Below are positions 30,163 to 42,870 of a DNA stretch of 64,000 nucleotides, one piece after another. The position numbers and the translations under genes were made by a program. Under the pieces are notes generated by a model. That model was not told the DNA's origin. It ran no database searches and was given only the letters and a program-made list of their open reading frames with translations. The stretch comes from Glandiceps talaboti (Eukaryota; Hemichordata; Enteropneusta; Spengelidae): the NCBI RefSeq assembly GCF_964340395.1, contig NC_135550.1:24785176-24849175 (forward strand), read 5' to 3'. The number at the start of each line of letters is the position of its first letter. Positions within the stretch are counted from its first letter, which is position 1.

Positions 30163-33100
30163 ATGGTGGACAAAGGAGAATCGTACTTGTACTTTTTTAA
30201 TCTATAGGTACATCTGACAATATGTTTTGTACATTAACGTTAATATACGTTCTGAACAACATTTGTAAACATTTTGGCAGATTTAGACGACCTAATGAAT
30301 TGGGTGGACAATTGAAATAAGATATTACTGTTTTCACATTGCTATCATTACAACCAATTTCCATGTTGATCAACCTTCAATATGTTCTAAATGCATTATT
30401 TTTAACGATCGGAAATGATAGTGATATTTTTTCGACATCGGACAATTTGAATGTCGATTGCCTGATATGATCAAGCTTAATTTTGGTACAGGTATGTATG
30501 TAGTCAATGAGTGAACCAGACATGGAATGGGTGCATAATGTCATTTTTATTTCACCGCCCCTTATCAATGCCGATAACTGTGTTCAACAAGCCCCACTTC
30601 TGCCAACTGATTTTGAATTGCCTTATCGGTCAGGTCAAACTAAGAGCTGGAAGTCGACAGAGTCATAATTCATGCTGGTTAAATATTGATGAAATTTGCC
30701 ACGCAGAATCTGCTTAATGTCTGATTTGTATGAAAATTTATAGAGTTCACACGTTGGTTTCGTAAATTTGTCACTGCTGACGATTAATCACACACTATTC
30801 TGTGCTTAGAGTCATAAACTTTTTCACCACCCCATTTACTGGTAGACTGATCTCAAACACTTATGCCAATCCTAACTCATACAGACTGTCACACATTTCT
30901 ATTTGTTTTATTTTGCAAAAAAATAGCCTTAACGATTTAGTCTATAGAATAATAACATAAGACATATTTGGCTGTGAATGGATGAAAAGCAACTGGTCAC
31001 AAAAAAACACTAGAAAAATATTACCACTGAAAACTTTTCAATTGCTAGAATTTTATTAAATACAAGTTCATAATGTTTCCCTTGACCAAGGATGAACTAT
31101 GCTTTGAGTTCTACGTTGTGAAACTGTCGACGACATTGCGTGTCCAGGTTTTATTACGCATACACTTTGGGTATTATTAATACAATGTATTATAAAGACA
31201 CTAAGCATAATCAATATTAATAGCACTGACGCATGGAAAACTGGTTGTCAAAAAATGAAAAAAAAATTAATGTAAAAGTATCACAGACTTTAAATCAGAC
31301 ATTTTGTTAACAATTTACGATTTACCGCCTTCGGTGATCGTTTCTATGTAACTTGTAATGTTTTTTTTTTTATGTTTTTTTTAAATACGGGTATTATTAA
31401 ATAAAGTCACCACAAACGTTTGCAGTGTAGTAACATACATGTTAAAAACGATTTGGGTGGATTGAATACGGGTAAAATCCTGTGTAGTTTGATTGTATAA
31501 TTGTAATAATAAAATGACCACGACATCGACATGATTTCAACCCCTGAGAGTTTAAGATGTCCCATACATAGTAAACTGAACCCCCGTCAGTTGTTGTCTC
31601 TCATCCAATTTAATGACAAAAATGTCATCTAAAGTGCAAATTCTGGTCGAACGGAAGATTTTGATCTGAAAACTAATAAAGAAATGGAGCTCGAGGTAGA
31701 ACATGTCGCTCTAACGCCTGACAAGTCTATGGCGGCATACTCAGTAGGAGTACTACATGTAGGCATACACAAAAAACTTCATAACTACGCACGTAAATCG
31801 CAAACGTAATAAAAATGAAAGGAAGTCTAAGCCATATATATATTAAACGAAAACAGAAAACCTAGGCATTTTACAGAGACAGCTCGGTAAGAATGAGTGA
31901 TCATGTGGTATATGAATAAGTCAGTATTATTGTGACAAAAAGACGAGGCACACATCCATACCCCCCGTCAAGTTGATGAAAACACAGGTAGTAGCGATTA
32001 TTAGTTTGAATACCGGTAAGTAGCCTGTCTTGGATTCAGCAGGTGCTTGCACGATTGATGATACTAGTGATGAGCATGTTGGCTCTAACAGAAGAGGCTA
32101 CACTCGAGACCCCTCCACAATGTCACGAGTCTTCATTAAAGTCCAAGAGCTTTGTAACTTCTTGCTCACGAATCCTCTTCAATTGAGCAGACCCCGTCTC
32201 AGAAACTCGAATAAATTACTTCGCTATCTTTCAAAAAGAAAAGAAAACGCATAGACTACGAAAATGATGTTTCACTATATCCTTTTAACGAGGCGGCTAA
32301 ATTTTCCCGGCTTTGTGCAAAGCGCTCGCGTATTGAGCAAGCAATTTCGTTCGCTTTAACCACATGCAGCGAGGGACAAATTTGTCTCCTGCAACTGGAA
32401 ATTGGAAATGCTGTTGCTTGCAATAACTGGACAACTTAATCACCTCCCGAACAGAATCCCTTATTTGTTACAAGTTAATAAAATGATTGAGTCGGGTTTT
32501 GCTTCGCTTAGCGTAATTCAAATGTATTAGATGTTCAGTTTAGGAGCAGTGCACCCAGCCGACACGCCATTCTTTTCGACCGATTAACCCCACAACTTAG
32601 CTTCCTATCTCAGAGATGACGAGGGGTCAACATCGCATTCAACAGCTCCACAATAGTAAATAATCGAAGATGCGAATAATGACAAATTAAATCTCTCATA
32701 ACATTTTACCGACTGGATAAAAAAAAAGCTCCGTGGGAAATTCGGGTCAGGAAACAGAATTCAAATCCGCGCACGGGTACTTGATCTCTCGAGCCGCTTT
32801 CTTTGGTAGGAAAATAGCCGTAGGGTAATGAAGTAGCAAGCTCCTCGCAAAAAAAACGGTACGGAAATCGCCCCTTTGCTAGAAAGCGTTCGATATTTTG
32901 AATCGGAAACTCCAGCTTAAATGTCCCCACTTTCCGTTCTATATAGTTTTCTCCTTTCCCGTTTCATGATTTTTAATGAGTTTCCCGTTCACAACCACTT
33001 TACACTGTGGAAATTTTGTGTTGACAAAGTTGAAAAGTATGATCAACTTGAACGTGACCCGTGACATTATTCGCCGAAAGGAAAAACAACAACAACAACA

Positions 33101-35186
33101 ACAACATTTATATGACAGCACTCGGCCGATTAGTTAATAAAGTCTCCTTGAAATGTACACTTGAAATTATATTTCATCGATATAATGTCAATATGACATA
33201 CAACTTGGTTCTATTTGTATTCAACTATACTGGTTGGTTTTCATACATTTGCGTAGACGACGAGCGCTGCATTCAAGTCAAACACTACGCATATCATTAA
33301 AACGGTATAGATTGAATTTCAATCGATGGTGCCTGCCATGAACACGCTACGAATAGAATACACCGTGCCGGCTTACTATGATTGATATTTTCAACAAGCA
33401 GAATATTTGACCAAGATAATCAGAAGAAAAGTTATTGTATTTTTAAGGAGTGTAAAAAAGAAGGACTTGAGACCCACTTCAATACTATTGCTTGTCTACA
33501 TTATAATACTCATAACTGGCACGTGTCCACAAGGGCTAGAATAATAGGCTAGAATAAAATAATACACCATCCGAAGCAAAGTCGATAAACAAATTCGGTC
33601 GGAAATGAATTCCATTGAAAGAGAATTGCATTTGTATTAGTGGCCCCCACTAAATAAGTCATTAAGACACTGCCTATCTTTCAAATGCTCGACTTCTGAG
33701 AAATGATGCTATTTTTTCTAAATCGTGGATGAAATTGATCTCTCTGCTATGAGGTTGCAATGATTAGTTCTAAATAGAATGCCTGTATCCGAAAACGAAT
33801 TTTAATAGTTCTGTATCGTTCGGTCGCGTACTAACCGAGAGCTAACAATTTGTGATCTGACTCAAGCAATTGTGCGTTTTCCAACTGAATGCCTAATGCC
33901 TACGGTATAAATATTTTGCTATGTAGGTTAGAAAAATTTACACTTACAAAATTGGAAAAGATTATTATTTTTTATTTATAAATTATGGCCGTGAATATAC
34001 ACCGCCGTGTCCATCTGAAGATGATACTCATTGAATCATCGATCCTTTTGTTGTCATTCCCTTGATTGTCGCAGTGTCACTTTAAACATAGGCAGTATTT
34101 AAACATTGACAAAGGGCATCCTGAAAATGTATTTGCAGTGTGCTCTACCTTGATGCATGATTTCTCAATCCAGCCGTATCACTGTGTGCTTATAACCATA
34201 CAAAAGTTAGCATAGTATTTGATGCATACGAGATATACCGTAAGCATTTGATGATCTGTCATAGATTCTTACTTGCACAACTTTACGGGTTCAAACATTG
34301 TATATTTGTTTTGATATGAATTACACGTCTCTGGTGAATATTAAAAGTATAAAAAATATGATGGTTTAAAGTTTATAAATCCATAAATCACATAATGGCT
34401 ACTGTTTACATCGTGGATCACTAAACCTAAATTGTACGTATAGTGCAGTGTCATCGTTTGCAGCACATACTAAATTGACGATGCGCTACTCACAAAGTCA
34501 GAAGATGGCGATAATTTTCTTTTGTTCGTAAAATGACCACATCCTATAAATGCAAAGAAGTATTTTTGCAATATGTGATATGTTTTTGGTTTTGTTTTAC
34601 TCAAGAGTGACATTTATCGCCCCTTTTTTCACTACCTTGAGTACCAACTCAGTATTCCTAGTACACCCTGTTGAAATGAATATTGTCTCTGGTGAATATC
34701 ACATAGACAAACAAACAACAACAACAACGATAACAGTTTACGAAAGAGCGTATACAACGTAGACTTCGACGCATAGAAATGTATTGTACCTCAGACGACC
34801 GCTACAGTAGTAACGTGAGATTTCACATACAGCGTATATGGTCAGCTTTGTTGTAGACATTGATGAAGTAGAGCCTTTCCTCAATCATCTGTCTAAGCAA
34901 ACTCCCAAACTCCATACGGTAACCATACAATGTATCATGACAAACTTCCATACAATATTAAACAATGTGTCATTGTAACCCTCCCAAACGATCATGCAAT
35001 CAACTGTATATTGAATTGAACAGAATTCTGCTTTCTGAGTGAAATACTCCTGTGTTTGTACTTTTGACTGAAGATACGATGATAAGATGAATGTCCCACT
35101 CACACTTAACAAATATTGATCATAAGATGAGAACAAGTCAGAAGATTTTCAATCTCTCATATGTATAGAAAGGTACACTCATTGTC

Positions 35187-35191
<5 letters not shown>
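30163..35191. other. Intergenic DNA
   Basis: No gene is recognised on either strand. A short (AAC)n tract lies at about 33085-33106. Poly-T and poly-A stretches near 31250-31385 are low complexity. Confidence 0.55.
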
Positions 35192-35280
<89 letters not shown>

Positions 35281-35290
35281 CGCTCGCTCG

Positions 35291-35360
<70 letters not shown>

Positions 35361-35378
35361 CGCTCGCTCGCTCGCTCG

Positions 35379-35417
<39 letters not shown>
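35192..35417. repeat. (CT)n microsatellite with CGCT blocks
   Basis: A pyrimidine run of about 226 bp broken by two similar CGCTCGCT... blocks (about 35277-35300 and 35357-35388). The similar blocks suggest an internal duplication of part of the array. Confidence 0.97.
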
Positions 35418-35422
<5 letters not shown>

Positions 35423-38400
35423 ACTTTTCTTGGGGGAGGGGTCTCTATGCTATTGATTTGTTCAATAAGAGAGTAGAAAATTTCATTCTTATTATTCATC
35501 AGAACTAACATGTTTTTGTTTTATTTCTGAGTATTGTCATTATAAAGTTCGACTGAAATGAAATGTGGTTCTTTTTTAGTGAAAATGACAGAACTTAAAC
35601 TACATGTGCAAAGACGCCACAATATTTACATATATGAAATAAATATCTTAGTAGAAAAGTAACACTGTTTATTGAACATAAACAATTCATTTCTGGCTAT
35701 CGACGAATCTGAATTTGTCAACAAAATTGAGAAGACCAGAATTACACACCACCATTATCATGATTATCTTAAACTTGGAAAGGAAAATCTAGTGTCATGC
35801 CTATATAACGTAGAATATGCCTCGGAAATAAACTCGTGGAGCATTTACTGTTACTTTCTTCAAGAAAACCCAACCCAATATTTAGTTACAATCAATTTGG
35901 GTTCCAGTACAAAGTTTTGAAATAGAGGTCAAATTTAAGAATTTTAGAATCCAATATGGCCGTCAAATACCGTGCACTGACAGGGTGTTAATTCTATGGG
36001 GAAAATAAAAGATTGACGATTTCCGTGAAAACGAGATAGTGAAACCCCAAATATTTATTTTATATTTTCAAAAGGACCAGGAACAAGCTTGCATGTGGCA
36101 AAGTTTGGAGTGATTTTTTAAAAAACTTTAATTTTCAGGGAGATTTGTCCTGGGGTGCATTTTAACCTAAACGCTTTATTGAAAGTCAAAATTGCAGACC
36201 CATTCTTTATGTACTGTTACCAAATAAACAGTAGCAACATATTATTTTAAAATGCCAGCAATATCAACACACAATAATGTTTGCATTATCCCAGTTCTAG
36301 TCTGGTGTTATCGTTCTATCATCTTTGATTGATTTGACAACTGTTCAGGCCTACAACAATGTCACGTGATAATTGTACCGCTAAGTTGAATTCATACGTT
36401 GTTTTTTTTGGTTTTTTTTGGGGGGGAATAAGTTTAGCTGCATATAAAAGAGATATTAGTATTCTACTTCACTGGGTAAACTTAAATCTCACTCGCTACT
36501 GGTAGAACTCCAACCTGGCATTTAGGCATAAACCATAAACGACTCAAGGACATAATTTATAGTAGTGCCCGTATACCAAGTAAGCAAATAAACTCAACAA
36601 TAAACTTTTTGAGCTGTTGTAACATCTCAAGAAGACGACTTCTAATACCTTCAAAGGATGTCTCGACATTAACATCAAACTAGATCTGGTTACAGGGGTA
36701 TTTTTCAACTTGAGACAGTTTTAAGACAGAAATGTTAAACACTTAGGATAACACCCATCTAGTTTCGAAATTATCTCGATGTATGCCTTACATCTTTATG
36801 TACTTTTAAAAAACAACCAGCAAAGTGTAAAAGTCAACTTGTGCCAAAATCTCATTTCATATTTCACATTTCAAGTGAGTTAAATAGTAACATCAACTAT
36901 TCACCTAGATTAAAGAAACGTATCTTCAAAGACAAGAAAAATTATAGCCACATAACCTCTCCGCAAAAGACCGCTTCAGTCAAACTGATAAATCACGATT
37001 ATATGACCCTTTCAGTAAGATGTTCACTATTAAATTATGATACTTATTTTTGGTATTTTCTTCCTCTATGAACTGTAATGAAAACTCGGTAGGACTAAAA
37101 CAGTATAATATGGATGGGTGTGGTTGAGGGGTGGTGGTGTCCACCATGTCCTAGTTACTGGAACTCTGCCAGGTTATTTACCTGATGATTTGTGTTTTGT
37201 GTGGTCGTCTTAGGTTCGATAGCACCAAATTCTTCTATTCCTAAGAACACCATACATACATCACACATAAAGGAAGACGTGGTTCAAAGTGGAAGGGTAA
37301 AGAAATGTTTTATGGCACTTACACAAACTATAATCACAAATTAGCATAATCGGTTTGGTAACTTGGAGAATTGTATCATATTTTTAATTAAACTCTATCC
37401 ATTTTCAATTACGTATGTCATAATCAAATATCAACCCTAAAGTTTCTAACAGGGAAAGTTTGACAATTTTGTTCTTTTTTTAAAAATGCAGGTTTCTGGG
37501 TGCACCCCACTATCTCACTTAAATTCAAGTACACCACTCAAGTGCACCACTCTCAAACTTGAACAAATATCCGTGAAATGCTCATTGTCATTATCGTGAC
37601 GTCATCACCACGTCACAATTTATAACCGGGAGTCGTCTGTACTTGTGGCTGTAATGTTTGCATTCACGAAATTAAACACAGAACACGGTTTTCTGCAGTA
37701 GTCAATTTTAACTTAACCACGCACGACTATATCTATTGAAGTGCTGTATATGTATTTTATCTGACGGTGATGGTATACAATCCTAAACGTAGCAAATCGA
37801 TGGTTATTTCTAGGTCTTTTTCAGAATTTGTGTTTGCTATTAAACAAGTGATAACATCAGTTTATGATATTCGGGATGAAAGCGATAATTTGTTGACTTT
37901 TTGGCAAATCATCCCTGGCGTATTTATATGAGCGTCCGTTTCTTGTTGTGTTATTTCCTCTTGGTTCATTTAACTTGTTCATTTCACTTGCACGGCAGTA
38001 GATCTGTTGTTAGGGGTAATAAAATGACAATGTTTTGTTCCATGTTGAAGACATGCCAATTTAATGAACTATATAAATCACAATTCCAGCAGGTAGCTCT
38101 ATTTTGAAATATGCGACTGTCAATTTTGGTGACTTGTGTGACAACAGCGAGATGAAATGACTTCAGTCTGTATGATGTTTCTCATTATCATAAATTTAAC
38201 GCATTAACCCGTTGACAGTCAACAAATCAATTTCTCATATCGCTATGTGAGGTGAGCTAAATAAAAATAGACTGGTTGGTTGAATTCGCACTTTGATGCT
38301 CTATGTTGGTAGAAGTATCTTTCTTGCTACAGAGCAGTTTCCGCTCTCGGAAAAACATCAACGACAATAGCAACTCTTGGGGGACGTGTTCTACTCTTTC

Positions 38401-40375
38401 CGCTAAAGACGCTGGATTGGCTTGGCCACGATGGCTTTTTGGGGTGAATTCTCAGTGTGCAGGAAGTGATCTCGACAGAACATATGAAAAATAACAACGA
38501 AGACAATAGTGACGTTGGAAAGGAGGAAAGAAAGAACATATTTGCTGTATAAAGCTGAAATGGTTGGCCGAAACCTTACGTAAATTGGCCAATGAATATA
38601 ATCAAATATATTTAAACAATCAAACCTATCCACCCCTTTCTTTAATATCTGTATAGTATTCTGACCAACCCAGGTTAAATCAAACATTGCCTTACAAACC
38701 TTGACATATTATCAGGCTATAGAAATGATACTACACACCTTGTCATGTTTCCTCCCAAAGTGGTCTGCGATTTACCACAATGTACATCATAACCAATTAT
38801 CCAATTCACTGCTGTTTACATTGTACAGTATAATTAACGAGTTTTTATTTTGATGACTTTACAAAAAAAGTACACACGTGATAGATGCCAGTCTAGTTTC
38901 ATGTTTACAACATTGTGTGTAATTCAATGATGACACGTGATTAGTCTCCTTTGAAGTAAAGCTAGCCGTACAGGTGTCTACAAAAACTATGAGGAAATAT
39001 ATTAAGTCTTAAAGGAAATACTTGAAAATATGTACATTTAGTGCTGAACAATACAAATACTTTTCCAGTCAAACGTTGACGTCGTCATATTTTCAACTGG
39101 AAAGAATTCACTGAAAATTGCACCAAAAAGTAACTAATACCTATAAGACCAACGACATTATTATTAAAAGGAGTACGTATTGTTGGTATTCTCAAGGGCT
39201 CCTCCTTGAATTTTTCTCATTCATTGCTTCTTAAGTAGGCCTACGAAATTAGTCTCAATTTCACGCCAGTAGCTCAGAACACAGGTCCAGACCAACATGT
39301 TTCTAATTCTCTACAAGGTGTTGGCCTAATGGCTTTTAGTCCGACTGTCACTGAAAGTTTACTGAATGAATTTTCCTAGCCTAATATGGCGTCTGAAGGA
39401 TTGTCTAAAGAACGCACTCTCGCTTGGAATTTCGATCTTTTCTTTGAGCCATTTGGCATGATTGCACGATCATCATGTTGTTGGCTAATATCAAAGTACA
39501 CTCACTGTAATGCGTTTATGTTTAACCTTTGCAGGCCGATAGTCAAGCTCGTCTTTTCTGTCGGAGTTTACTCGGCTTCAATTCCGCCTACCTGTCTCAA
39601 TCCGTTCCTCAAACACATTTAGACCAAATGGATTTAATCTTGTTTGCAATAGGTAAAAGCCCTGCTTCCTTTCTCTCATTCGTCGGACGGAACACACGAA
39701 TATAGGTATACAGACATAGGCAATATAGCGAGCTCTCAATGGGTTTCCCTTTGTCGAATGCTACATCATGAAAAACAGTGTATCAAGCGGAAGCACTCAC
39801 CCACAGGAGATCACTCTATCAGCCAATTCCGTACCGTGTACTTAAGTAAGATATATGGCAATATATTTTCATGCCCACTTAAGAACTGATTGAGACCGAG
39901 ATTAGTCACTTTTCACGTCAGACCAAGGTGAGGGTGTTGTTGTTTGTAAGCAAAGACACGCCAGAAATGCTAACACCGTTCGTGGTCCCAAAGGAACGTG
40001 AATATTCACCGTCAGTTTGTATCCATGTCCCCAGGCACCGATGCCCCGTGCCCATGCATGTCCGGATGGTTGTTTAAGGGCGGTCTCGATTTTCTTTCAC
40101 ACAAAGTCAATCGCAAAGGTATAGAGATAAGTCACTTTCGGTGTGAATGGGACACAAATATTTTGTTTGGGGCACTATTGAAAACCAATTTCTTTTGGTG
40201 TTTGAGAGACAATTGAAGGGCAACAGTACTCCACTATACAATAGGAACAGTGTGGATCAGCCTTCTTGACATAAAGCGGTATGCCGCCTAACTTGCAAAG
40301 GAGTTAGAGGATCGCTAACACAAATTAAACCACGAGAAAAAGTAGTATTTATGACTTGACAATCTGCATGTTAAT
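35418..40375. other. Downstream (3') flank of nkx2.2, no gene seen
   Basis: No coding exon or RNA gene is recognised. Open frames such as 39386-39622 (plus, starting ATGGCG) and 36841-37071 lack domain features. Confidence 0.5.
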
Positions 40376-40381
40376 TTTATT
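40376..40381 (-). promoter_or_regulatory. Possible polyadenylation signal for nkx2.2
   Basis: The hexamer AATAAA on the minus strand lies about 800 bp past the stop codon and is the first one I found downstream. AT-rich DNA produces this hexamer often by chance, so the 3' UTR end is uncertain. Confidence 0.25.
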
Positions 40382-41173
40382 GTTCCAAATGAGAAAGGAT
40401 TTAGAAAACATTAGCAATTGTAATACTTGTGACACTTTGACGGCTATGCCCTTTGTTCCAAAATCAATTTACTCGCAAAGAGCTGATGTATGAGGTAACT
40501 AACGCACAACTATTATAATACACTATATCCACACACACTACTTGTGTAAGTGTACTAAATGTACTTTACAAGTATGTCTAGCCAATATACAGTAAATATA
40601 AAATATAAAATTTGTCAAAACTTTCTCACTATTAACATGATTTGGTTCTTTAAGTTTCGATGCCATAAATTTCAGAAAAAAGAAAAACTGGATGTCGACT
40701 CAAAAAGTCTTGAATGGAAGTTGGTTTTTTTCTTCTCCTATCTTTTTGTTGCTAAGCCGAGCTCACCTTTGTACATAAGATAAACACAATATCCGACGAC
40801 CAAAATGCTGATTACTGTTAAATTGATTGATTTTTTGAGGAGAAAAATAAATGTCTGTCTCGCCAAGGCTTTGTTAAAACCAAGACGAAAGATTAATAAC
40901 TACATGATGTACATTCAGATGGGATACAGCTTTATGAATAAACGGAATTTAGAACAACAACAGCTGCTTGGCGATGGCACGGCAGATATTTTTCTCTGGT
41001 GTACTTGAATTATCCCGACAAAAAAATGGAAAAAATTGATAAAAGCAAGTACATTGTACATACGTGCTGAAATTGCACTTAGGTACCCACCAACATCAGT
41101 TTGAAACCACAACAACACATAAGGAAATACAAATAACTTTTTTTTAAATGTCATATTCCGTGTTCGCTTTTCC
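40382..41173 (-). other. Probable nkx2.2 3' UTR
   Basis: This lies between the nkx2.2 stop codon and the first AATAAA found downstream on the minus strand. No other feature is seen. Extent is inferred only from that hexamer. Confidence 0.3.
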
Positions 41174-41880
41174 TCACCATGGCCAACTCGGTTGTGTGAG
41201 GGGTTGTGTAAGGGGTTGTGTCAATTGTGAGCTGCAACTGGAATAACTGTAGGGTGCTGAATATGGTTGATAATGCTGCATGGATTGCATAGTCTGCATA
41301 GTTTGCATTTGCTGCATTTGCTGCATCTGTTGCAGCGGTACAGAATCCTGTGGTTTACTCATAGAGTTCAAGCCACCGTTCATGTTAGCGTGGCACGGTT
41401 TGCCGTCTCTGACGAGCACGGGCACAGCAACACGTCGCGGTGATGGCAAAGGGTTCATATCAAGTCCCTTCTCCTGTCGGGCACGCTTCAACTTATACCG
41501 ATGATTTTGAAACCAAATTTTGACTTGGGTCGGCGTAAGGCGAATGATGCTGGCCAGATGTTCTCTTTCGGGTGCACTCAGGTATCTCTGTTGGCGGAAT
41601 CGCCTCTCCAGTTCGTACGTTTGTGCTTTCGAAAACAGCACCCTCCTCTTGCGTTTCTTTGGACCTGGATCATTTGAATTCGGTGAATCGTTCGAGTTCG
41701 AAATCGGCAACGAATCGGAGTCGTCCGAGTCGTTAGGATCGGTAGTATTACTCTCGTTGTTGTTCTTGGTGGCGGTGTTTCTATTGCTATTTGTATTGTT
41801 TCTGTTATTATTGTTACTGTTGTTGTTGTTGCTGCTGCTGGTGCTGTTCGGAGTGGTAGCTGTCGGAGTTTGACTCAACG
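41174..41880 (-). CDS. nkx2.2: nkx2.2 second coding exon (homeodomain, NK2-SD, C-terminus)
   Basis: The exon starts directly after the acceptor AG at 41882-41881 and ends in a TGA stop at 41176-41174 after Ser-Trp-Pro-Trp. It codes for Ala119 to Trp353. The Asn-rich linker is encoded by AAC/AAT repeats (41740-41840 region), and the Gln/Met tail by CAG-ATG triplet repeats (about 41280-41335). Both are replication-slippage-prone and likely vary between individuals. The homeodomain differs from the mammalian one mainly by conservative changes, such as ASIIRL and YKLKR. Confidence 0.95.
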
Positions 41881-42579
41881 CTGGAAATAAGGACAGATAC
41901 AGAAAAAAATGAACACCTGTGTGTTTGGAGTAGTTAGGGTTTGTGGGTTAAGGTCCATGAAAAACAAACTCATTTCCACATTAAACTGTAATAACTCGTG
42001 TTTGTATGGCCTTCTAATAGTCTACTGGAGTACATTTTGGAGTGGTCCACTCTTGAACCTAATCTTTCCAACGACCCTGTTTTCCTCGTACGCTCTTACA
42101 CACAATATCAATCCCATTCGAACCACTTCACAATCATTGATAATGTGCGAAGATTACAAAAGCAACCAAATGTATGTGGTCGGCTCATAGATTACAAACA
42201 CGCACACATATAAAAGGTACTCACCTGAATATTGCAATGGTTCTTGTGCACCTTGGCTCTGTAGCCAACGTGTATATGGGTTATCACTATTGTCAAAGCA
42301 GGACGGCAGTGCAGTTGTCGGTAGCCCCGATGAGTTTGTCGTATTGTTGGTGCCCGTCGTATTCATCATGTTGTTGCTCTGACTACCTATACGACGTGCC
42401 AAGTTCGAATTGTGGTGGTGATGGTGGTGGTGACCACCGGTAATCAAGTCTGAGTTTTTCGTAAGGTTGGACGTCACTTGACCAGAGATAGCGCATGCGG
42501 GTTTTCCGCCTGGCATGTCCAATATATCCTTGACGGTAAAGCTTGATTTAACGTTCATAACTGCACCGGTGTCATCCAT
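41174..42579 (-). CDS. nkx2.2: Nkx2-2-type homeobox transcription factor, two coding exons
   Basis: Join exon 42579-42225 to 41880-41174; the deduced protein is 353 aa. It is a nuclear DNA-binding regulator; in bilaterians this family patterns ventral/medial neural tissue and endoderm. Visible in order: TN/eh1-like repressor motif [12 protein letters not shown] (residues 12-23), a run of seven His (50-56), SDNPYTRWL (98-106, an Nkx2-2 signature), an Asn/Ser/Thr-rich linker (about 120-178) with an acidic patch, the homeodomain (about 194-253) with WFQN and Tyr54 (residue 247, the NK2-class hallmark), the NK2-specific domain ending [17 protein letters not shown] (about 265-281), a Gln/Met repeat (302-320), three LTQP units and terminal SWPW. 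Human NKX2-2 is 273 aa and ends WTW, so the extra length is low-complexity linker and tail. An in-frame TGA seven codons upstream (42601-42603) supports the first ATG. Met8 (42558) has a better -3 base and is a possible alternative start. Assignment to Nkx2-2 rather than Nkx2-1 rests on SDNPYTRWL and the terminal WxW. Confidence 0.96.
41881..42224 (-). other. nkx2.2: nkx2.2 intron (344 bp)
   Basis: This is a GT-AG intron between the [11 protein letters not shown] exon and the homeodomain exon, a position shared with vertebrate Nkx2-2. The acceptor is preceded by a clear pyrimidine-rich tract and the sequence TTTCCAG. A CTAAC branch-point-like pentamer lies on the minus strand at 41937-41933. 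I see no repeat or other gene inside it. Confidence 0.92.
42225..42579 (-). CDS. nkx2.2: nkx2.2 first coding exon (TN motif)
   Basis: This exon holds codons 1-118 plus the first base of codon 119. It ends in TCAG followed by the donor GTGAGT (plus-strand actcac at 42219-42224), which is a near-ideal donor. It encodes the TN motif, the His tract and SDNPYTRWL. Reading on past the donor gives a short unrelated tail, as expected for intron. The phase-1 junction joins to exon 2 without breaking frame and yields Ala119. Confidence 0.94.
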
Positions 42580-42603
42580 CTGTCCAGGTAAGTCGTAATA
42601 TCA

Positions 42604-42628
42604 CTGTAAAAATAAAAGACACAAACAG
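42604..42628 (-). other. Strong 3' splice site just upstream of the nkx2.2 start codon
   Basis: On the minus strand the sequence reads TGTGTCTTTTATTTTTACAG (42623-42604), a long T-rich tract ending in CAG, and then runs 24 nt to the ATG at 42579. This is as good an acceptor as that of the coding intron. If used, the annotated first coding exon begins at 42603 and the 5' UTR continues in one or more upstream non-coding exons. The first three bases of that exon are the in-frame TGA that closes the reading frame upstream. Confidence 0.6.
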
Positions 42629-42804
42629 CACCAATAATGAGATGATACGTCCAAGTTAGGTAAGCTTTGGTCAGCCAGATACTGGGTCTGTTCCTTCAGT
42701 AATCCTCACTGTTATTGGCAGAGTTAATATTTAAAGCATAGGAAGGTTGACTAAACACGCTGAGTCCATCAGTGTTGCTCGTCCCCGTAAACCCTTGTTA
42801 TATT

Positions 42805-42870
42805 CACTGAGCGTGTGTAGGGCTTCTCAGGTTGGTTTATTAGGGCCTCCTGGGGGGTTCGGGGCGGTAC
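42805..42870 (-). promoter_or_regulatory. Candidate proximal core promoter of nkx2.2
   Basis: On the minus strand there is a GC-box-like CCGCCCCG (about 42867-42860), a weak TATA-like TAATAAA (42842-42836) and an initiator-like CTCAGTG with the A at 42808, 34 bp from the TATA-like element. A donor-like ACA/GTGAGG at 42710/42709 could end a short non-coding exon that splices to the acceptor at 42604. Each element is weak alone; the arrangement and position make it plausible. Confidence 0.3.

Noticed and set aside
36443-36475. TATAAAAG with TTCACT 28 bp downstream
   Set aside because: AT-rich DNA gives many such pairs; no donor, CpG enrichment or exon follows. The same holds for TATA-like sites at 3708, 47875 and 56665.
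37597-37604. TGACGTCA (CRE), also at 25880-25887
   Set aside because: Two copies of an 8-mer palindrome are about what chance gives in 64 kb; no supporting context.
41280-41873. Plus-strand open frames opposite the homeodomain exon
   Set aside because: Shadows of the nkx2.2 coding strand; their Cys- and Leu-rich runs mirror the Gln/Met and Asn repeats.
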